A DNA stretch of 64,000 bases from Epiperipatus broadwayi (lineage: Eukaryota; Onychophora; Udeonychophora; Euonychophora; Peripatidae), in the NCBI GenBank assembly GCA_028023455.1, contig JAQFVV010000012.1, positions 13,282,364-13,346,363 on the forward strand, in the 5' to 3' direction. Positions 1 to 9,899 of this stretch are shown here, piece by piece (position 1 is the first letter of the stretch; each line of letters starts with the position of its first letter). The notes under the pieces were generated by a model. The model made no database searches and was not told the origin of the DNA. It saw only the letters and a list, made by a program, of their open reading frames with translations. Both the position numbers and the translations under genes were made by a program.

Positions 1-1180
1 CATTCTGTATTTTTATTATATTTCTTATAGCAAAAAAAAAAACAAACACACTTCATTTATATATACTGAGATAGAACTTGGCTATCTCAATATCTAATTT
101 ATGTGCAAATATTTTATGTTGATAAAGCACAAGCTTAATTTCAGATTTTAAGATTTGTTTTCTATAGGTGGTATATTACATATATGTGCATACATTAATA
201 AATTTATTTATTATATTAGTAAAGATTATTTTAGTTGTAAAAAAATAATAAAAAATGTGTACTTTGTTGCAAAAATTTTTATCAATCTGTACATTTATTT
301 TTTTTATTACAAGAACAATACTTAATCTTAATATTTTATTAATTCCTAATTATTTCATTTTATTAAATAAAACTTTTAAAAAAGTCAATAGTCTTTCATT
401 AAGTCTTGTTCCTTATTTTAACATATTGGTATCGGTAAACCTTCCAGATTGATCCAATTAAAAAATTTGATAAATCTCTAATTAATGGCTTATCTGAGTT
501 AAAATATAATCACTGTCTTGCTAATTTAATTAAAATTTCTTGGAAAATGAATGGGCTAATCAATTAACATTAGGACTATAAAAAGACTAGCTAAAAATTA
601 TACTATTCTGGATTTTGTTCTAGTCTGTTCTTCATTTTACTTTTTACAGTGATTCTGTTTCTTAGTTATAATTGTCATCTTGGCAGTGTACCATGTAATA
701 TCAAGAACTTCTACCAGTGGCCATGTTTAATAGTATGTGCTGTTAAAGCACTGGAAAAATGAACTCCACTCTCCAGTATGAACCTGAAGCCATAATATGT
801 CTAACTTGTTTTTCTGATTGATCAACAACATAAGTCAATTACTGCCATTGAAGAGACTGTTAAGAAATGTACTTTGCTCTATTAATGAAGCAATTCCAAG
901 ACAACCCTCTTATATAAGTTCAATGAAATCAAGAAACAAATGCAGAAACACCTGTCTAAAGTTATGCATATGTACATTTATTTAATTCCACTTTTCCAAA
1001 AAATAAGTCCTTACCAACTCCTCTCTGGACTTAATGTAAAAAAATTTCAATAGCTGTTATTAAGACATTACCTATAAGCCAGTAATATATAAGAATGAGT
1101 TCAACTTTGTATTTATATTTTATCTATTTTATATTTTTTATATATATTTCATGTATTGTTATACTTTAAAATATATTCAG
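1..1180. other. AT-rich sequence with no recognised gene
   Basis: No exon with splice sites, no recognisable protein domain and no RNA gene seen. A TATA-like run near 575 (actataaaaag) has no supporting context. Probably intergenic, intronic or old repeat DNA. Confidence 0.5.
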
Positions 1181-1505
1181 CATAGATAAAACATTTATGG
1201 AATGAGAAATTCAAGTGATTTTCATAATTAGAAAGTTTTGCTTTACAGATTGATTAGAGAAAAGATAAAACAACCTAAAATAGAATATCCAGAAAAAATA
1301 AATTTTAGATATTATATACAATAAATATATTTATCTAACAACAAAATAATATATGACTATATCTGTAATATAATCATATAATTATAACATAAAAAAGCTA
1401 TTTTTGGCAATTTTTAAATTTTTGCTCTTTTCAGTATGTCTTAACTACAAAAGTAATCTATATTGCATACATAGTGACATCTACCAGCTCTATATAAAAT
1501 TAACA

Positions 1506-1870
1506 CAAGCCTATAATTTATGTTTTAATATCTTTATAATAACATAGTATATAATCCTCCATTCATTTTTCATTATCCAATTATTAGTTAAATTAATTGC
1601 CATTTTATAAATGTTCATACAATTATTTCTGTTATAATTAATGTAATTGGTTTCATATATCTTCATTCTATTAATTTTTTTAATATAATTTAATGGACTT
1701 ATATTCTTAACACAATCTATTCTATGTCCATATTTTAAATAGTGAACATAATAATGCAGATCTGTCATCTCTCCTATTAATAGCATTATTATGCTCTTAA
1801 GCCCTTTCTTCTAATTGTTTTGCCATATGTCCATAATAAACTATACTGCAAAACCTATAATTAATTTTAT
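1506..1870 (-). pseudogene. PLE family B, left copy: GIY-YIG endonuclease remnant
   Basis: The minus strand carries the C-terminal part of a Penelope-type GIY-YIG domain, including the stretch HYLKYGHRIDCVKNISPLNYI and the following Asn/Tyr-rich tail to 1511. The upstream part of the same copy is displaced to 3558-3695 by the LTR insertion at 1875. The reverse transcriptase is missing, so this is a 5'-truncated copy. In intact elements this domain nicks the target for reverse transcription. Frame damage means it is not functional. Confidence 0.65.
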
Positions 1871-1874
1871 ATAC

Positions 1875-3553
1875 TGTAACGGAAACACGATGATCGAAAG
1901 CTTAACTTCCCTTTTATTTATATATAATGGGGAATTCTTAAAATTCAAGATCGTCCACTTTCCGCTACCGCAAGCAGAGAGAACATACGGACATAAACGA
2001 GTCTATATCCGTACTTGACCGAACCTGTAACTATACGGGTATAGCCCCAGGTTATTTTTCCCGGTCAACTGTCTCTCGACTACTGAAGATTTACAGAGTT
2101 ACAGCGCTTGGATATTTATAAATTTTAATGGGATCAAAATACTGCACCACTAGCTTCATGTGTTAATTCAGTACTCAAAATGAGTAATAATTATTTCCCC
2201 AACCCTACGAATATATTACTGTTTCGAGTGGCGAAGAATGAGATGAAACAGATTTAAATCAATAAAAGATATTTAATACAATAAATTAAACAATAAAAAA
2301 AATATTTTAAATCATTTTCACACAATAAAACAGATTATATGCTATAATGCTACGAGAAAAACAAAATAAAATAAAAGACCCTATAAATGATTGTACATTT
2401 ATAATCCTCACTCCGTCTATATATAAAAAAGTTAAAGAATGTCTGTATCATTCAAAGTAAGAATTTGGCCATTGTCTAAATTAAAGGTATGTGCACATGT
2501 AAGTATAAAATGTAGTATACATATTTACCTAGGTTTATTGAGTCTCTGAAATACCTTGAAGTTTTGCTGACCGCCATGTGGAATTTCTCCACTTCTTTAG
2601 CAGGGAACGGTCGCTCTTAGGTTAGATTTTGGTTGTGGGAACTCTTATACTTAGGGCATCAAGGACAAGGCAAAACGAACCCTCTGGCAGGCGCTACGTT
2701 GTTAGTTGTTACATGTAGACGGGAACCTTTAGAGCATGGGGAGTTTGAATTGGCAAGCAATCATGACGGCCCTTAGCCAGCCATTCTTGATGAGTCACTG
2801 ATGCTAGAAATCATATCTTGCTAATTATCGCTGCTTATTATCGGAGCAGTATTTCCACCAATGTCTCGACAAGAAGTCTCTAATTCTACTCCTGATTTTT
2901 AATTAAAAAATTCCACAGTTCTTTATTCTTTCGATCCTTTGTTTTTAGCTTTTATTCACACCTTTCCATTTCTGAATGTGCCTTCGGCCGTTTATATAGA
3001 TTTGCCTTTACATAATTTTGTAGCACTATGTACATTTATTTATTTATTTATTTATTTTCTTTTAATTAAACAGATTTTTAATAAAATGTTTTTTTTATTT
3101 TTATTTTGACAAGCATTAATTTTTGCTGTCTTCATCCCACTTCATACACCATTTCGTTTTATCGTCAAATGTGTACTTTTATGACCCAGATCCTTATCTT
3201 TCAGTCATGTTTTAAATTTCTATTTTATTCTTATTTAAACTCTTCAAACTTTACTTTTTCTTATACATCATATTTTAGTTTGTTTTTCATTTATATTTCT
3301 TTATCACTATTAATTTTCTGATGTACAATTTCAATATTTCTAACTTTACTTATTTTTCATTTCACAAAATCTTGACTTTGGAGGGTAAAAGATAAGAATC
3401 TTTTCGATTCTAATTCCCTCTCTTTTCTTAATTAAAACATTTCTTTGTTTATAATTTTTTTAAACTCATTTTTTAGTATTCCAAACACAATATTTAATAT
3501 CCTTTAAATGTTAAATATCTATATGTGTGATCGCAGTATGTGCGATCATCACA
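1875..3553. mobile_element. Solo LTR-like insertion, TG...CA, 1679 bp, 4-bp target duplication ATAC
   Basis: The inserted block starts TGTAACGGAAAC and ends GATCATCACA. It is bracketed by ATAC (1871-1874 and 3554-3557). The uninterrupted target is visible in the right-hand PLE copy (about 4028-4045), so both borders are defined empirically. TG...CA ends plus a 4-bp duplication fit LTR-retrotransposon integration. No gag or pol is present, so it is best read as a solo LTR left by LTR-LTR recombination, or as a non-autonomous element. It is GC-richer around 2540-2880 and T-rich from 2940 to 3500. Orientation is unknown. Confidence 0.75.
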
Positions 3554-3889
3554 ATACTATACCCCTTTTATATTTTATATCATCTTTTATTTTATAGATC
3601 CTTACTAATATATCAAGATTTTTACTATTTGACCATCCTATTTTTATCTATATAATTTTTATTTTTTAATAATGTATGATAAATTTTTGCAACAGGCATG
3701 GATACAAAAAATGGCAGTTATTAAAAATTTTAAAAATAAAAATGATAAATATAACATTTGCATAAGGTTATATACTATTTACAGATATAACCTAGATGCA
3801 TTAGAAATATATTCTTCAATTATAAACAATACAATTTAGGTAATAATAGAGAACCAGAAAATATAAAATGGGTAAAACTTTCATATGTT

Positions 3890-4327
3890 CCTAAAATTTA
3901 ACATACATTATTAAAAAATAAAAAATATATAGATAAAAATATTAAAATAGGATGGTCAAACAGTAAAAATCTTGATATATTAGTAGGGAATTATAAAATA
4001 AAAAATGATATAAAATATAAAAAGGGTATAGTATATAAAATTACTTGTGGGGTTTGCAGTATGGTTTACTATGGACATATGGCAAAACAATTAGAAGAAA
4101 GGGCTAAAGAACATAATAATGCTATTAATAGGAGAGATGACAGATCTGCATTATATGTTCACTACTTAAAATATGGACATAAAATAGATTGTGTTAAGAA
4201 TATAAGTCCATTAAATTATATTAAAGAAATTAATAGAAGGAAGATATATGAAACCAATTACATTAATTATAACAGAAATAATTCTATGAACATTTATAAA
4301 ACATCAATTAATTTAACTAATAATTGA
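3890..4327 (+). pseudogene. PLE family B, right copy: linker and GIY-YIG endonuclease remnant
   Basis: Translation shows the usual Penelope order. A linker (KIGWSNSKNLDILV, about 3940-3990) is followed by GIVYKITCGVCSMVYYG (about 4024-4074), which is the GIY-YIG core with a preceding CxxC, then LEERAKEHNNA and HYLKYGHKIDC. An in-frame stop lies near 3900. Upstream sequence to about 3700 does not match the left copy and has no clear RT motif. The open frame ends at 4327, and 3' untranslated sequence shared with the left copy runs to about 4607. It is a non-functional 3' fragment of a PLE. Confidence 0.7.
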
Positions 4328-5133
4328 ATAATAAAAAATGAATGGAAGGTTATATAATATGTGTTATTATAAAGATATTAATGGATAAATTATAGGCTTG
4401 TGTTAATTTTATATAGAGCCAGTAGATGTCACTATGTATGCAATATAGGTTATTTTTGTAGTTAAGACATATTGAAAAGGGCAAAAATTTAAAAATTGCT
4501 GAAAAGAGCTTTTTTATGTTATAATTATATGATTATATTACAGATATAGTCATACATTATTTTATTGTTAGATAAAGATATTTATTATATATAATATCTA
4601 GGATTTATTTTTAATTTGCAAAAGCAACATAAAGGATCTATTCCTTGTATTTTAGATGTTTAAATATCCAGAAAGTAATTAAATTCATGGGGAAAAAATT
4701 AATTAAGAGAATACAGATATTGCAGAAGTAAAGTGCTTTTTTGTTTTACATCTTTTGTGAATGTTGATGTTGAGTACTTGTCTCACCTGTAGCAAAGTCA
4801 CATATTAGTGAGGGACAAAATGCAGAGACTCAGATCTGAAGGTATAGAAACCCGACTAGTATTATACGAGATGGTCCTGATCTTTTTATTATTTTGTAAG
4901 CCTAAAGGACTATCAGGGTTTAATATCAGAAAACACAAAGAATTTACCAGAGGTTGAAAGAGAAATGTCAAAATGAAAGACAGTAATTGCGAGAAGTAAA
5001 ATTAAGAGGATTGAAGTATTTAGAATTTCAGGAAATACTATATATGTTTATGTAGGTATGTTTATATCTATATATATGTCATATTATTATTACTATTTGC
5101 GGGATATTCCGTGTTGTGAAAAAGCTAAATGCT

Positions 5134-5167
5134 GACGTTTCAGTACAATATCAAGTACCTTCCTCAG
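5134..5167 (-). ncRNA. Hammerhead-ribozyme-type core at the 3' end of PLE A, left copy
   Basis: Read on the minus strand: CTGAGGA (the CUGANGA box), a short arm containing GGTAC paired with GTACT around an 8-nt loop, then GAAACGTC, which gives GAAA and a GUC cleavage triplet with a minimal helix III. Flanking GCT and AGC can pair as helix I. Hammerheads of this minimal form are known in Penelope-like elements. The short helix III and the extra A before helix II make activity uncertain. Confidence 0.6.
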
Positions 5168-6957
5168 AGCGTCCTCTTTCTCAAATCATAAGAATGCATG
5201 TGAGATTTAAAATCGTTTTTATTGTTTTCTTTCTCCTCATATTTAAATTCTATTGGTTGAGAAGTTTTAAAATTTATTTTCTCTTCCAATAGTTTCTTCC
5301 AAATGTTGTTAATCTTCTTTAACTCACACCTTTCATTTATGCTCTTGGGCCTTTTAAAAATCTCTATAGCTTCTCTTAGCAATCTCTGGTCATATTGTTC
5401 AATTTTTGCTAAAATATTTGTTTTTTCAAAATTGATATCATGATTTGTTAATTTAATATGAGAATAAATAGCTGATGAATTGGATTTTTCTCTCACTGCC
5501 AGAATGTGTTCTTCCTTTCTAATATTTATTCTACGATTAGTCTGTCCTATATATGTATGTGGACAGACCCTACATGGAATTTCATACACACCATGACACT
5601 CCAAAGCAATTTTATCTTTAGGAAGAGGAAATATTTCACTAATTTTTTTATAAGTAGTGTAAATTGTGTGAATATTATTATTCTTTAAAATGTTACCAAT
5701 TCTATCAGTTACTCCTTTAATATATGGCAAAATTGTCTTAATTTTTGATGTATCAAAATCTTTTTTCTTTTGATATGTATAAGCCCTATTAATAATTTTG
5801 TAATTAAAACCATTATGAAGAAGCATTTTATTAGTAGCAAAAAGGTCCTGGTGAAAATGGCTATCATCAGAAAGTCTCTTTGTTCTATCCAATAATGTCT
5901 TTGCCACTGAAAATAGTTGTGCAGGATGGTGATGAGAGGAAAAATGCAGATATCTCCCAGTGTGTGTTGGTTTTTTATATATACCATGGGATAAAGAACC
6001 ATCTTCCCTTCTTTCAATCAAAACATCTAAAAAAGGTAATTGATTATTATTTTCTATTTCCATGGTAAATTTAATATTGTTGTGAAGAGAGTTTAAAAAA
6101 TTAAAAAAGTCATCAAGAGCATGCTTACCATGAGGCCAAATAACAAAGGTATCATCAACATACCTCAGCCATATAGATGGTTTTTTAACTGCTAAAGTCA
6201 AAATTTTATTTTCCAAATCCTCCATAAAAATAGAAGCTAATGCTGGAGAAATTGGTGAACCCATAGCTAGACCTGATGTTTGTTTATACATCTGCCCATC
6301 AAAAACAAAAAATGTATTCGATAAGCAGTGTTCAATCAAAACCACAGCAAAATTAGGCAACTGAATATTTTTTTAAAACTTGAATCGCTTCATTTACAGG
6401 TACACTAGTAAAAAGTGAAACAATGTCAAAACTTACCAAAATATCATTCTTAGTCAATTTAATATCCCGGATAAGCTCAAGAAAATGATTAGCATCTTTA
6501 ACATATGATGACATCGTTGTTAAATGCGGCTGTAAAAAAGAAGTCAAAAAACGAGCTAGTGTCTGTGTAGGTGAACCAACTGCACTTACAATCGGTCTCA
6601 ATGGAATATCTGGCTTGTGAACTTTTGGTAAACCATATAATTTTGGATAAAAAGAAGATTTTTCCCTCGGAGTAAGCTGTATCTTTGTTTCTAAATCTAG
6701 ATCAGTAGAATAAATTAATGCTTTCGTTTTCTTTTCAAGATAAGTCATAGGATCTCTATAAATTTTTTTATAAATATTATCATTTAATAAATCATGTATT
6801 TTTTTAAAATAATCAGCCTTATTTAAAATTACTGTAGTATTACCCTTATCTGCCGGAAGAATAGTAATAGATTTGTCATTTTTTAAAGCAAACAAAGCTC
6901 TTCTTTCATTAATTGATAAATTAGTTTTAGGTGGTTTTGCCTTATTTAAAATATCGT
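5164..6957 (-). pseudogene. PLE family A, left copy: reverse transcriptase plus GIY-YIG endonuclease, one frame break
   Basis: This encodes a Penelope-type polyprotein. An N-terminal segment is open to the junction at about 6957 with no start codon, so it is 5' truncated. RT blocks follow: ILPADKGNTTVIL, FYPKLYGLPKVHKP, LVSFDIVSLFTSVP, then GLAMGSPISPALA and the catalytic YVDDTFVIW. A linker with FLDVLIERREDG leads to a C-terminal GIY-YIG nuclease (GVYEIPCRVC, TYIGQTNRR, then a glutamate in LREAIEI). A single-base homopolymer difference near 6362 (seven A against six in the other arm) splits the frame into 6353-6957 and 5164-6360. The intact family member would copy its RNA at a nicked target. 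The stop codon lies inside the hammerhead core. Confidence 0.85.
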
Positions 6958-6961
6958 ATAT

Positions 6962-8577
6962 TTATATTTATAAAAAAAATTATAGAGATCCTATGACTTA
7001 TCTTGAAAAGAAAACGAAAGCATTAATTTATTCTACTGATCTAGATTTAGAAACAAAGATACAGCTTACTCCGAGGGAAAAATCTTCTTTTTATCCAAAA
7101 TTATATGGTTTACCAAAAGTTCACAAGCCAGATATTCCATTGAGACCGATTGTAAGTGCAGTTGGTTCACCTACACAGACACTAGCTCGTTTTTTGACTT
7201 CTTTTTTACAGCCGCATTTAACAACGATGTCATCATATGTTAAAGATGCTAATCATTTTCTTGAGCTTATCCGGGATATTAAATTGACTAAGAATGATAT
7301 TTTGGTAAGTTTTGACATTGTTTCACTTTTTACTAGTGTACCTGTAAATGAAGCGATTCAAGTTTTAAAAAATATTCAGTTGCCTAATTTTGCTGTGGTT
7401 TTGATTGAACACTGCTTATCGAATACATTTTTTGTTTTTGATGGGCAGATGTATAAACAAACATCAGGTCTAGCTATGGGTTCACCAATTTCTCCAGCAT
7501 TAGCTTCTATTTTTATGGAGGATTTGGAAAATAAAATTTTGACTTTAGCAGTTAAAAAACCATCTATATGGCTGAGGTATGTTGATGATACCTTTGTTAT
7601 TTGGCCTCATGGTAAGCATGCTCTTGATGACTTTTTTTAATTTTTTAAACTCTCTTCACAACAATATTAAATTTACCATGGAAATAGAAAATAATAATCA
7701 ATTACCTTTTTTAGATGTTTTGATTGAAAGAAGGGAAGATGGTTCTTTATCCCATGGTATATATAAAAAACCAACACACACTGGGAGATATCTGCATTTT
7801 TCCTCTCATCACCATCCTGCACAACTATTTTCAGTGGCAAAGACATTATTGGATAGAACAAAGAGACTTTCTGATGATAGCCATTTTCACCGGGACCTTT
7901 TTGCTACTAATAAAATGCTTCTTCATAATGGTTTTAATTACAAAATTATTAATAGGGCTTATACATATCAAAAGAAAAAAGATTTTGATACATCAAAAAT
8001 TAAGACAATTTTGCCATATATTAAAGGAGTAACTGATAGAATTGGTAACATTTTAAAGAATAATAATATTCACACAATTTACACTACTTATAAAAAAATT
8101 AGTGAAATATTTCCTCTTCCTAAAGATAAAATTGCTTTGGAGTGTCATGGTGTGTATGAAATTCCATGTAGGGTCTGTCCACATACATATATAGGACAGA
8201 CTAATCGTAGAATAAATATTAGAAAGGAAGAACACATTCTGGCAGTGAGAGAAAAATCCAATTCATCAGCTATTTATTCTCATATTAAATTAACAAATCA
8301 TGATATCAATTTTGAAAAAACAAATATTTTAGCAAAAATTGAACAATATGACCAGAGATTGCTAAGAGAAGCTATAGAGATTTTTAAAAGGCCCAAGAGC
8401 ATAAATGAAAGGTGTGAGTTAAAGAAGATTAACAACATTTGGAAGAAACTATTGGAAGAGAAAATAAATTTTAAAACTTCTCAACCAATAGAATTTAAAT
8501 ATGAGGAGAAAGAAAACAATAAAAACGATTTTAAATCTCACATGCATTCTTATGATTTGAGAAAGAGGACGCTCTGA
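6962..8577 (+). pseudogene. PLE family A, right copy: reverse transcriptase plus GIY-YIG endonuclease, one frame break
   Basis: This is the inverted sister of the left copy. It begins inside the RT N-terminal region (at YRDPMTYLEKK) because of 5' truncation. It keeps the RT core with YVDD at 7578-7589 and GIY-YIG with YIGQT at about 8188-8202. The frame breaks once near 7632, at a T run one base longer than in the left copy, giving reading segments to 7640 and from about 7636 to 8577. The apparent open frame starting at 6873 is an artefact: its first residues are antisense to the left copy. One amino-acid change (HQDLF to HRDLF) is visible between arms. Each arm has its own private frameshift. 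Confidence 0.85.
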
Positions 8578-8607
8578 GGAAGGTACTTGATATTGTACTG
8601 AAACGTC
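8574..8607 (+). ncRNA. Hammerhead-ribozyme-type core at the 3' end of PLE A, right copy
   Basis: CTGAGGA (8574-8580), arm GGTAC/GTACT (8582-8599), GAAACGTC (8600-8607), flanked by GCT and AGC able to form helix I. Identical to the left-arm motif. The ORF stop TGA (8575-8577) is part of the CUGANGA box. Confidence 0.6.
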
Positions 8608-9334
8608 AGCATTTAGCTTTTTCACTACACGGAATATCCCGCAAATAGTAATAATAATATGACATCTTTTATCCGTGAAAACATTAGAATTTATATATAT
8701 ATATATCCACAATGTAACAGTGTAAATAATTAATTGCATTATAGTTAAAGAGTGTAATAAATATCACTTTTTAAAATAGTCTCATTGTTACATTATTTGA
8801 GTGCTTCTCAGTATAGTTGTCAGGGAATACATTGCAATAAGATGGCACAATCAAAAATTCAAACAGTGATAGGAAAGTAGTTTTAAAGTGGGAAATGTAA
8901 AAATAGTATATGAAAGTTTTATTTTATAAGCAATTGTAATGATTGATAGAGGAAATTGAAGATTAAAAAGTCTATAGGTCGAGATAATATCAGAAGTTGA
9001 TATTGGTAATGAAGGTAAATAGCTTTTATACGTAATGCAGCTTGAAATTTTTTTCAACTTAATAGCATAAGCAATAATAATAGTAGAAAGATAGCTGCTC
9101 TTCAGTGTTTGGCAAAGAAGTAATAGAAATTAAGAAGTTTTTTGACAGACCTATAACTGAAGCAGTGATCTGTGAGGAGGTAGTGAAAAAATTAACAGAA
9201 CATTTTAGCTTGTGGCCATTTAGTCATATCATTAGATTGGCACTATTAAATAAATACAGGCAAAAGAATAAAAAATAAGGATTTGTGTAAGTTTAGCAAA
9301 AAATTGTCGATATGGTGATTTTGATGAACAGGCA

Positions 9335-9709
9335 TTGTTGGATCAATGGTTATGGGGAATGGTGGACAAAAGATTAAGACAGAAGTTGTTAATTGAAACA
9401 GAGTTGTCACATGAATCAGCAATCAAAAAAAAAAACTCATATGAATCAGTAATCGAGCAAGTCCTTGTATTTATAAGTAAATTGGAAGAAGAGGGCAGAG
9501 CATCAATCTATAAAACTGATAAAAGTATGGCATCGATAAATGATAAATCAAATAGTGAAACAATACAAATAAGGAAATGTTTTTGTTGCAGTAAAACAGG
9601 ACATTTGGTGAAGAATTGTAAAAGATACAAGAAAGCTGTTTTGATTGTGGGAATAGAGGTCATTTGGCAAGTTTGCAAAAAAAGCCAAGACAAAGGAGAA
9701 GCAAGATAA
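9335..9709 (+). pseudogene. Gypsy-type gag remnant with zinc knuckles
   Basis: The C-terminal part of a retrotransposon Gag. A CCHC knuckle is clear at about 9579-9620 (CFCCSKTGHLVKNC, spacing C-2-C-4-H-4-C). A second knuckle (CFDCGNRGHLA) follows at about 9636-9670 but in another frame, so a frameshift separates the two. Upstream (about 9110-9330) the weakly readable frame probably holds the capsid part. In living relatives this protein packages the genomic RNA. It lies just before the protease remnant, in the expected gag-pol order. Non-functional. Confidence 0.7.
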
Positions 9710-9899
9710 AAGAGCCTTAACCAACCACAGGGGAGGTAAGCAAGAAGGAATGAATATAAAAAAGGAATATAACATCACACAGACAAAAGCAATTTATGCT
9801 AATAGTTAAAATATTTAACATAAAACTTGAAAAGGAATGTGATAGCGGTTCAGGGTATTTTGCTGGTGTCCAAAAGTCAATAAGAAGTAGCAGAAAGTT

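Larger units (their letters stand above)
1296..4662. mobile_element. Head-to-head inverted pair of Penelope-like elements, family B
   Basis: The left arm (minus strand, 1296-1870 continuing at 3558-3695) is the reverse complement of the right arm (plus strand, about 3890-4607). Both end outward in the same 3' sequence and both encode a GIY-YIG nuclease remnant. The right arm carries about 55 bp more 3' sequence. The block is flanked by a 12-bp direct duplication, AATATCCAGAAA, inside the gypsy LTR, so the pair looks like one insertion event. The left arm was later split by a solo LTR. The two arms are clearly diverged, so the pair is older than family A. Confidence 0.75.
5076..8689. mobile_element. 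Head-to-head inverted pair of near-identical Penelope-like elements, family A
   Basis: The left copy (minus, 5076 to about 6957) and right copy (plus, about 6962-8665) match almost base for base over about 1.7 kb, with only a handful of differences seen by eye. The junction near 6960 joins the 5' part of one copy to a more 5'-truncated copy of the other (the right copy starts at the equivalent of about 6775). The 3' ends face outward and carry the same hammerhead-type motif. The right copy has about 24 bp extra at 8666-8689. The pair sits in the gypsy 5' LTR, at a TA-rich site where a target duplication cannot be read cleanly. Confidence 0.85.
1181..8806 (+). repeat. 5' LTR of the gypsy-type element, interrupted twice
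   Basis: Three blocks (1181-1295, 4663-5075, 8690-8806) align in order with 12835-13283 and 25001-25112. Shared anchors are acatttatggaatga, gatattgcagaag, gagtacttgtct, ttttgtaagcctaaag and attatttgagtg. The breaks are filled by two inverted pairs of Penelope-like elements. The first break duplicates AATATCCAGAAA (1284-1295 and 4663-4674). Confidence 0.7.

Noticed and set aside
5506-6068. Open frames antisense or shifted within the PLE reverse transcriptase (also 7673-8235, 8449-8739)
   Set aside because: They overlap strong RT/GIY-YIG coding in the other strand or frame and recur as mirror images in both arms, so they are shadows.
6873-6964. Open frame that seems to extend the right PLE copy upstream (starting MSFFKANKALL)
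   Set aside because: These residues are antisense to the left copy across the inverted junction. They only happen to be in frame with the right copy.
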